DNA of 64,000 nt from the NCBI RefSeq assembly GCF_001929375.1, contig NZ_MSGO01000036.1, positions 83,364 through 147,363 of the forward strand. The letters are read 5' to 3'. The position numbers were made by a program, and so were the translations under genes. A model generated the notes under the pieces. The model was not told where the DNA came from, did no database searches, and saw only the letters and a list, made by a program, of their open reading frames with translations. Numbering within the stretch: position 1 is the stretch's first letter; each line of letters opens with the position of its first letter. Of this stretch, positions 58,177-64,000 are shown one piece after another. Origin of the DNA: Actinomyces oris. Lineage in GTDB: Bacteria > Actinomycetota > Actinomycetes > Actinomycetales > Actinomycetaceae.

Positions 58177-59919
58177 ATGAAAAATAGAGTGAATGAATCT
58201 TCCGGTCCGCGACGAGTCGCTCCGGGACGTCGTCGGGTGTCTGCCGGGGTGCTGGCGGCTGTGGCGGGTGTGTGCCTGGGGGTGGGGGCCGGTGTGGTTC
58301 CTGCTGCTGCGGTGCCCGCTGCGGGGCCGGCTCCGGCTGCGTCTTCCAAGGCGGCGGTGCCCAAGGGGCTGGAGTCCTTCTACGGTCAGAAGGTCGAGTG
58401 GTACGACTGTGTGGCCACCGGTGGGGTGGAGAGGTCGGCTGACAGGACCGGTTTTCAGTGCGCCAAGGTCAAGGTGCCGTTGGACTACTCCCAGCCCGAT
58501 GGTCAGACCATTGAGATCGCGATGAAGAAGCACCTGGCCACCGGCTCGGTGCGCCAGGGCACCCTCTTCGTCAACCCCGGCGGCCCCGGCTACTCCGGAG
58601 TGGACATGGTGGAGAGCAGCCAGACCCAGTTCTCACCCGCCCTCAACCAGGCCTACGACATCATCGGCTTCGACCCCCGCGGCGTCGGTGCCTCCACCGC
58701 CATCACCTGCGACGACGGCGCGGGCCAGCAGCCCGCCAAGGCCGCCCAGGGGGGCATGGGTGTCAACGACCCCCAGCCCGGCTCCCTCGCCGCCGACGTC
58801 GCCGGGGACGACCCCACCCCCTTCCGGGACGCTGAGAATCCTGCTGCCGACGGCGGAGCGGAGGGCGACATCGACTTCCCGACCCTGATCGGCGAGATCA
58901 CCAAGGACTTCAAGCAGGAGGAGGCCAACTGCGCCGCCCACACCAAGCCGGCCGGGCTGCTCGACCATGTGGACACCGTCTCGGTGGCCCGGGATCTCGA
59001 TGTCCTGCGGGCGCTGTCCGGGGACCAGAGGCTCAACTACCTGGGCTTCTCCTACGGCACCTACCTGGGTGCCCACTACGCCGAGCTCTTCCCGGCCAAC
59101 ACCGGCCGCATGGTCCTCGACGGCGCCGTCGACCCCTCCCTGTCACTGGGGGACCGGGCCGCCGGGCAGGCCAAGGGCTTCGAGACCTCACTGCGCACCT
59201 ACGTCGAGCAGTGCCAGTCCGGCCAGGCCGTCCAGGAGGGCCAGAACTGTCCCCTGACCGGTGACGCCGACGCCGGGGTGCAGCAGATCCGGGCCCTCAT
59301 CGCCTCGGCCGACAAGACGCCGCTGAAGACCTCGGACCCGAACGTCACCGTGGACGGCAGCACGATCCGCAGCGTCGTCCGCCGCCTCCTGTACTCCTCC
59401 GAGTACTGGCCCTTCCTCACCTACGCCCTCGACCAGGCCATCACCCAGAAGGACGGCTCCTACATCCAGGTGCTCTACGGGAAGGCGACGGCCGGAGGCA
59501 GCACCCCGACCTTCTACGCCGTCAACTGCCAGGACATCCCCGTCCAGGGCGACATGACCAGCTGGGAGAAGGAGTACCAGCAGATCCTCCAGAGCTCGCC
59601 AACCTTCGGCGCCTCCTTGGGCAACCAGGATGCGCGCTGCCAGGCCTGGGGGCACAACGGGACCCGCAAGCCCGCACCCATCCACGCCAAGGGGGCGTCC
59701 CCCATCCTGGTGGTGGGCACCACCGGTGACCCGGCCACGCCCTACGCCTGGTCCCAGGCCCTGGCTGATCAGCTCGAGTCCGGCCGGCTCCTGACCTGGG
59801 AGGGCAACGGCCATACCGCCTACGGGCGCTCGGGTCCCTGCGTCCACAAGCCCGTCGACGCCTACCTCATCAGAGGGACCATGCCCGAGGAAGGCCTGAC
59901 CTGCAAGAACGGACAGTGA
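58177..59919 (+). CDS. Exported TAP-like serine peptidase (2)
   Basis: 580 residues, same family and same signal peptide as gene 1 after the first 18 residues. Oxyanion region NPGGPGYSGVD, Ser292 in LGFSYGTYLGAHYAELFP, GTTGDPATPYAW and GNGHTAYGRSGPC. It differs from gene 1 in an acidic insert at about residues 180-230 (DVAGDDPTPF) and in the cap domain, which points to different substrate preference. It has its own promoter and terminator. Confidence 0.93.
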   Translation: MKNRVNESSGPRRVAPGRRRVSAGVLAAVAGVCLGVGAGVVPAAAVPAAGPAPAASSKAAVPKGLESFYGQKVEWYDCVATGGVERSADRTGFQCAKVKVPLDYSQPDGQTIEIAMKKHLATGSVRQGTLFVNPGGPGYSGVDMVESSQTQFSPALNQAYDIIGFDPRGVGASTAITCDDGAGQQPAKAAQGGMGVNDPQPGSLAADVAGDDPTPFRDAENPAADGGAEGDIDFPTLIGEITKDFKQEEANCAAHTKPAGLLDHVDTVSVARDLDVLRALSGDQRLNYLGFSYGTYLGAHYAELFPANTGRMVLDGAVDPSLSLGDRAAGQAKGFETSLRTYVEQCQSGQAVQEGQNCPLTGDADAGVQQIRALIASADKTPLKTSDPNVTVDGSTIRSVVRRLLYSSEYWPFLTYALDQAITQKDGSYIQVLYGKATAGGSTPTFYAVNCQDIPVQGDMTSWEKEYQQILQSSPTFGASLGNQDARCQAWGHNGTRKPAPIHAKGASPILVVGTTGDPATPYAWSQALADQLESGRLLTWEGNGHTAYGRSGPCVHKPVDAYLIRGTMPEEGLTCKNGQ

Positions 59920-60005
59920 CACCGGACCGTCCCCGCCCCCGGGGCCTCGATGGGAACTTCTTCCCACTCCGTCTCCAGGAGGAGGCCCCGGGCGGCTCGG
60001 CAGCA

Positions 60006-60011
60006 TAAGGT
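60006..60011 (+). promoter_or_regulatory. -10 box of leaderless TAP-like gene 3
   Basis: TAAGGT ends exactly 7 nt before the GTG at 60019, supporting that start over an in-frame codon at 59950. Confidence 0.55.
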
Positions 60012-60018
60012 TCACGTC

Positions 60019-61614
60019 GTGACTACTACGACTTCTCCCCGGCCTCGTATCAAGCCTCTGCTCGTGGCACTCGCTGCGCTTCTGGCCTGCGGGGGCCTGA
60101 CCGCCTGCCAGGACGAAACCGACATCAAGGCCTCGCCGGCAACGGCGTCGGCCTCGGCAGCGGTTCCGGCCGGGCTGGAGAGCTTCTACAACCAGAAGGT
60201 CTCCTGGTACGCCTGTGACAAGAAGGGGATGGCAGAGGCGAAGTCGGGGAAGGACACCGGCTTCACCTGCGCCAAGGTCAAGGTGCCGCTGGACTACAAC
60301 AACCCCGGCGGCGAGACGATCGAGATCGCGGTGAAGAAGCGGGCCGCCGGCGGGGACTCGGTCGGCTCGCTGTTCATCAACCCGGGCGGGCCGGGAGGAT
60401 CGGGCATCGAGCTGGTCGAAAACGTCGGTTCCTACTTCTCCAAGAACCTCACCAGCTCCTACGACGTCGTCGGCTTCGACCCGCGTGGCGTGGGCGCCTC
60501 CACGGCGGTCGACTGCCTGACCGACGCCGAGCTCGACGCCGAACGAGCCGGGGCGAACGACCCGGCGACCCCCTCGGCCACGGCCACCCAGGAGCGGGCT
60601 CAGAAGATGGGGGAGGCCTGCGCGTCGAAGACCAGCACCGCGGGGCTCCTGGACCACATCGACACCATCAGTGCCGCCAAGGACCTCGACATCCTGCGTG
60701 CGGTCGACGGCCAGCAGGCGCTCACCTACCTGGGCTTCTCCTACGGCACCTACCTGGGGGCCACCTACGCCGAGCTGTTCCCGGCCAACACGGGGCGGCT
60801 GGTCCTCGACGGCGCCGTCGACCCCTCCCTGAGCGCCGCGGAGCTGACCCTGGGGCAGGCCAAGGGCTTCGAGGCCTCGCTGCGGGCCTACGTGCAGAAC
60901 TGCCAGAGCTCCAAGCTGGGCTGCCCCCTGAGCGGGGACGTCGACTCCGGGGTCTCCCAGGTCCGCGAGCTCCTCGAGTCCACGAAGACGGCGCCGCTTC
61001 AGACCTCTGACGACAAGCGGCCGCTGACCTACGACCTGGCCGTTTACGGGGTACTGGGGTCGATGTACCAGACCCAGCTGTGGCCCTCCCTCACCCTGGC
61101 GCTGTCCCAGGCGATGGGCAAGGTGGGCAGTCCGGACGGAAGCGCGCTGCTGGCCATCGCCGACGCCGTCTCCTCCCGCCAGAGCGACGGCAGCTACTCC
61201 GGTAACGGCGCCGAGGCCCTCATGGCGGTCAACTGCCTGGACTACCCGGTCCAGGGGGACAACGCCTCCTGGGAGGAGGACGCCAAGGCCGTCAAGGAGG
61301 CCTCGCCCACCTTCGGCTCCCAGCTGCTCTACCCCGACGCCTACTGCCAGGGCTGGGGCCACACGTCGAGCCGCAAGCGCGAGAAGATCACGGCCTCCGG
61401 CGCCGCACCGATCCTCGTGGTGGGCACCACCGGTGACCCGGCCACGCCCTACGCCTGGTCCGAGGCCCTGGCCGACCAGCTCGAGTCCGGTCAGCTCATG
61501 ACCTGGAAGGGCAACGGGCACACCGCCTACGGACGCTCCAACGAGTGCGTCAAGAAGGCCGTGGACACCTACCTGCTCAACGGGACGATGCCGGACAAGG
61601 GACTCACCTGCTGA
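60019..61614 (+). CDS. Lipoprotein TAP-like serine peptidase (3)
   Basis: 531 residues from GTG 60019. Signal peptide with a lipobox GLTAC (Cys30), so membrane-anchored unlike the two neighbours. NPGGPGGSGIE, FDPRGVGAS, Ser241 in LGFSYGTYLGATYAELFP, GTTGDPATPYAW, GNGHTAYGRSNEC. More diverged from genes 1 and 2 than they are from each other. A longer in-frame start at 59950 would bury the lipoprotein signal. Confidence 0.92.
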   Translation: MTTTTSPRPRIKPLLVALAALLACGGLTACQDETDIKASPATASASAAVPAGLESFYNQKVSWYACDKKGMAEAKSGKDTGFTCAKVKVPLDYNNPGGETIEIAVKKRAAGGDSVGSLFINPGGPGGSGIELVENVGSYFSKNLTSSYDVVGFDPRGVGASTAVDCLTDAELDAERAGANDPATPSATATQERAQKMGEACASKTSTAGLLDHIDTISAAKDLDILRAVDGQQALTYLGFSYGTYLGATYAELFPANTGRLVLDGAVDPSLSAAELTLGQAKGFEASLRAYVQNCQSSKLGCPLSGDVDSGVSQVRELLESTKTAPLQTSDDKRPLTYDLAVYGVLGSMYQTQLWPSLTLALSQAMGKVGSPDGSALLAIADAVSSRQSDGSYSGNGAEALMAVNCLDYPVQGDNASWEEDAKAVKEASPTFGSQLLYPDAYCQGWGHTSSRKREKITASGAAPILVVGTTGDPATPYAWSEALADQLESGQLMTWKGNGHTAYGRSNECVKKAVDTYLLNGTMPDKGLTC

Positions 61615-61660
61615 TCATCTCGGGGTGCCCGCCGCGCCCGGCTCGCGCAGACCATGAGAT

Positions 61661-61745
61661 CGGCCCCGAAACGACGTGAATGTCGTCCGGGGCCGACTCC
61701 TCAACCGCCGAGCAGCACCGGCGCCGGTGCTGCTCGGCGGTTGAG
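61661..61745. terminator. Two back-to-back terminator hairpins
   Basis: Hairpin 1: CGGCCCCG (61661-61668) with 61688-61695 plus an inner ACGAC/GTCGT. Hairpin 2: a perfect 46-bp palindrome with no loop, 61700-61745, centred on CCGGCGCCGG. They separate convergent TAP-like gene 3 and ansA. Confidence 0.85.
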
Positions 61746-61753
61746 CGCCCGAC

Positions 61754-62752
61754 TCACTGGCTCAGCTCGCCGGCGATGGACCGTCCCATCCAGTGGGCCA
61801 GGTCGTCTCCGGCCAGTCCCTGCGAGAGCAGGAACTGGACCTTGGCGTAGGCGGCCTCCAGGGTCATGTCGCGGCTGCCGACGGCACCGCTGCGGGCCAG
61901 CGCGTCCCCGGCCTCGTAGTGCCCCAGGACGACCTCGGACTCCTGGCACTGGGAGGTGACGATGACGGCCGTCCCGGCGGCGATCACCCCTTGGACGACG
62001 TCGGTCAGCCCCGGCTCCTGGGAGGGCACGTTGCCGACTCCGAAGGCCCGCAGGATCACGGCCTCGGGCAGTGGCGTCAACAGCGCCTCCAGACGGGCCG
62101 CGGTGATGCCCGGGACCAGGTCGATCACGACGACGTCGTGGCGGGTGTAGGGGGCGGTGTCCTTCCAGCCGGCTCCCGACCACGCGGTCTGCGTCCACTG
62201 CCATGGGGCGCCGGCGGTGGCCAGAGGGGCCGCATTGGGGGAGTCGAAACCGGTGAAGGCCCACGAGGAGGACTTCGTCGCCCGGTTCCCGGCCAGGAGC
62301 CGATGACCGAAGAACAGCGCCACCCCGTCGAGGCGCCCGGAGGTTGCGGCCTGGAGCGCCCCGGTGACGTTCGCCGCTGCGTCGCTTCCCAGCACTCCGA
62401 GCGGGAGCTGGGAACCGGTGATGACGACGGGAACGCGCAGGTCCGTCAGCGCATAGGACAGGGCGGCACTGGTGTAGGCCATCGTGTCGGTTCCGTGCAG
62501 GACGACGAAGGCGGCCTGCGGGTCGGCAGCGGCGTGGGCGCGCAGGTCGTCCACGATCGCCTGCCAGGACAGCGGGGTGGCGTTCGAGGAGTCGATGAGC
62601 GGGGCCAGCGAGGTCAGGGACACCGAGCGCGCCAGGGGCGTGCCCGCCAGCTGCGAGTCGAGCCACCCCTCCAGATCCGCGCCGGGCACGAGGCCGTGAG
62701 GGGAGTCCACCATCCCGATGGTGCCCCCGGTGTAGGTGATGTGGACGTGCAT
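61754..62752 (-). CDS. ansA: L-asparaginase
   Basis: 332 residues; hydrolyses asparagine to aspartate and ammonia. Catalytic motifs: TYTGGTIGM near the N-terminus (first Thr) and VVLHGTDTMAYT (Thr-Asp), then TGSQLPLG. There is no signal peptide, so it is the cytoplasmic type. ATG 62752 has AGGAGG upstream. It lies 19 bases after the permease gene and is very likely co-transcribed with it. Confidence 0.94.
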   Translation of the reverse strand: MHVHITYTGGTIGMVDSPHGLVPGADLEGWLDSQLAGTPLARSVSLTSLAPLIDSSNATPLSWQAIVDDLRAHAAADPQAAFVVLHGTDTMAYTSAALSYALTDLRVPVVITGSQLPLGVLGSDAAANVTGALQAATSGRLDGVALFFGHRLLAGNRATKSSSWAFTGFDSPNAAPLATAGAPWQWTQTAWSGAGWKDTAPYTRHDVVVIDLVPGITAARLEALLTPLPEAVILRAFGVGNVPSQEPGLTDVVQGVIAAGTAVIVTSQCQESEVVLGHYEAGDALARSGAVGSRDMTLEAAYAKVQFLLSQGLAGDDLAHWMGRSIAGELSQ

Positions 62753-62771
62753 GGGTGCAGCCTCCTGCCGG

Positions 62772-64000
62772 TCAGGCCTCGTGCGTCGAGGCGGATGCGG
62801 CCCCGGCCACCTCGTCGGCGAGGACCTCGTCGAGCAGATCGCCCCGGATACGTCCCCGCACCGCGTACCAGCCCGCCACCATCATGACGACGACGATGGC
62901 GAACAGGCCCAGGGTCCAGCGTCCGGCCGGGTCGGCCACGTTCGAGACGACGACGATGGTGAAGAAGGCCAGGGCCGCGTAGTTGCTCCAGGGGGCGAAG
63001 GGCATCCGGTAGGCCGGCCGCACCTCCTTGCCCTCCTGCACCCGGCGCAGGAAGGCGAGGTGGGTGACGAGGATGGCTCCCCAGGTCCCGGCGATGCCGA
63101 TTCCGGCCAGGTTCATGACGATGTCGAAGGCGTCACCGGGCAGGTAGGCGTTGAGGACGACGCCGAGCAGCCCCAGGGAGGAGGTGATGATGATGCCCCC
63201 GGCGGGGACCTGGTGCTTGTTGAGTCCGGCCGCCACCCGAGGGGCCTCACCGGCCACCGCCATGGAGCGCAGGGTGCGTCCGGTGGCGTAGAGGCCGGCG
63301 TTGAGGGAGGACAGCGCAGCGGTGAGAACCACGACCTGGATGATGTCACCGGCGTAGGGGACACCGATCCCGGAGAAGAAGGTGACGAAGGGCGACTCGG
63401 TCTTCGAGTAGGACGTGTAGGGCAGGACCAGCGCCAGCAGCATGACCGAGCCGACGTAGAAGACGAAGATGCGCAGAATCATCGAGTTGATCGCCTTGGG
63501 CAGGATTTTCTCCGCGTCCTTCGCCTCTCCAGCGGCCACTCCTACCATCTCCGTGCCTCCGAAGGCGAAGACGACGCCGAGGGTCAGGGCGAAGACGATC
63601 GGGAGTCCTTCGGGGAAGAAGCCTCCGTTTCCGAGGATGTTGTGGGCGCCTGCGGTGATCGCCCCTCCGTCGGAGTCTGTTTCGGTGTGAAGCCCGAGAA
63701 CAATGGCGACAATGGCCGCCACCATGAAGGACACGATGGCGGCGACCTTGATGAGTGCGAACCAGAACTCGGCCTCCCCGAACATCTTGACGTTGAGCAT
63801 GTTGAGGATGAAGACCAGGACGAGTGCGATGAGCGCGAAGGCCCACTGCGGGACAACCTTCAGCGTCGTCCAGTAGTGGAGGTAGAGGGCCACGGCCGTG
63901 ATGTCGGCCATGACGGTGACCGCCCAGTCCAGGAAGAAGAACCAGCCGGTGATGTAGGCGCCCTTCTCGCCGAGGAACTCACGGGCGTAGGAGACGGATG
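62772..64000 (-). CDS. ansP: Amino acid permease, probably L-asparagine permease AnsP (5' end outside window)
   Basis: About 409 residues are visible; the N-terminus lies beyond the window, and the frame stays open to the last base (SYAREFLGEKGAYITGWFFF). APC-family transporter of about 12 helices: DITAVALYLHYW, PQWAFALIALVLVFILNMLNVKMFGEAEFWFALIKV, FAFGGTEMVGVAAGEAKD. The segments resemble mycobacterial AnsP, and its operon partner is asparaginase, which supports asparagine as substrate. Confidence 0.9.
   Translation of the reverse strand, partial: SVSYAREFLGEKGAYITGWFFFLDWAVTVMADITAVALYLHYWTTLKVVPQWAFALIALVLVFILNMLNVKMFGEAEFWFALIKVAAIVSFMVAAIVAIVLGLHTETDSDGGAITAGAHNILGNGGFFPEGLPIVFALTLGVVFAFGGTEMVGVAAGEAKDAEKILPKAINSMILRIFVFYVGSVMLLALVLPYTSYSKTESPFVTFFSGIGVPYAGDIIQVVVLTAALSSLNAGLYATGRTLRSMAVAGEAPRVAAGLNKHQVPAGGIIITSSLGLLGVVLNAYLPGDAFDIVMNLAGIGIAGTWGAILVTHLAFLRRVQEGKEVRPAYRMPFAPWSNYAALAFFTIVVVSNVADPAGRWTLGLFAIVVVMMVAGWYAVRGRIRGDLLDEVLADEVAGAASASTHEA

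Noticed and set aside
59188-61521. 777-codon minus-strand frame across the TAP-like genes
   Set aside because: Antisense shadow of two real peptidase genes; composition is that of reversed GC3-rich codons.

Overview
The window is about 70% GC with dense, often overlapping genes. It looks like the chromosome of a non-mycolate actinobacterium, most plausibly Actinomyces (Actinomycetaceae). The evidence is MurT/GatD lipid II amidation, a WhiB protein, a GlxR-type Crp regulator, a DUF4177 protein, an actinobacterial Fic-HAD-Ssd-TadA-TadBC cluster, TAP-like proteases, and many genes whose start codon lies 6-7 nt after a TANNNT -10 box, as expected for leaderless mRNAs. The genus is inferred; no database search was possible.

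Layout. 1-6 kb: two feoAB ferrous-iron cassettes on the minus strand, the second carrying an Nfu-type Fe-S gene, both with a DtxR/IdeR-like box over the -10. 6-11 kb: gatD-murT and a lipid kinase fused to a degenerate PAP2-like membrane domain. 11-13 kb: a low-coding accessory stretch with a decayed ORF, a NYN nuclease-like gene, and three roughly 78-bp repeats ending in a tRNA-Pro(CGG). 13-23 kb: macrodomain protein, SDR, metallophosphoesterase, class A PBP, WhiB, DUF4177, Crp, endonuclease III and a hydrolase without a recognisable nucleophile. 23-34 kb: AzlCD, two membrane proteins sharing an unnamed SRSSLGA domain (one with about 800 disordered acidic residues), degenerate Fic, HAD, then Ssd, TadA and a TadB-TadC fusion with no pilin gene.

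34-46 kb: PH-domain protein, ahpC-ahpD, a truncated LLM oxidoreductase, a methyltransferase, a PAP2 pair, a PhoPR-like two-component system, and two tandem soluble proteins with an Aer-type PAS domain and an unrecognised helical C-terminus. 46-56 kb: topA, then a four-gene unit (DUF3060 lipoprotein, response regulator, histidine kinase, OmpA-type lipoprotein) in which both lipoprotein genes carry the same GC-rich palindromic operator, then tmk-holB. 56-62 kb: three tandem TAP-like exported peptidases, two of them partly homogenised. 62-64 kb: ansP-ansA asparagine uptake and hydrolysis.

The best candidates for undescribed biology are the twin Aer-PAS proteins, the two-lipoprotein/two-component unit with its shared operator, the SRSSLGA membrane family, and two families of dispersed intergenic palindromes.
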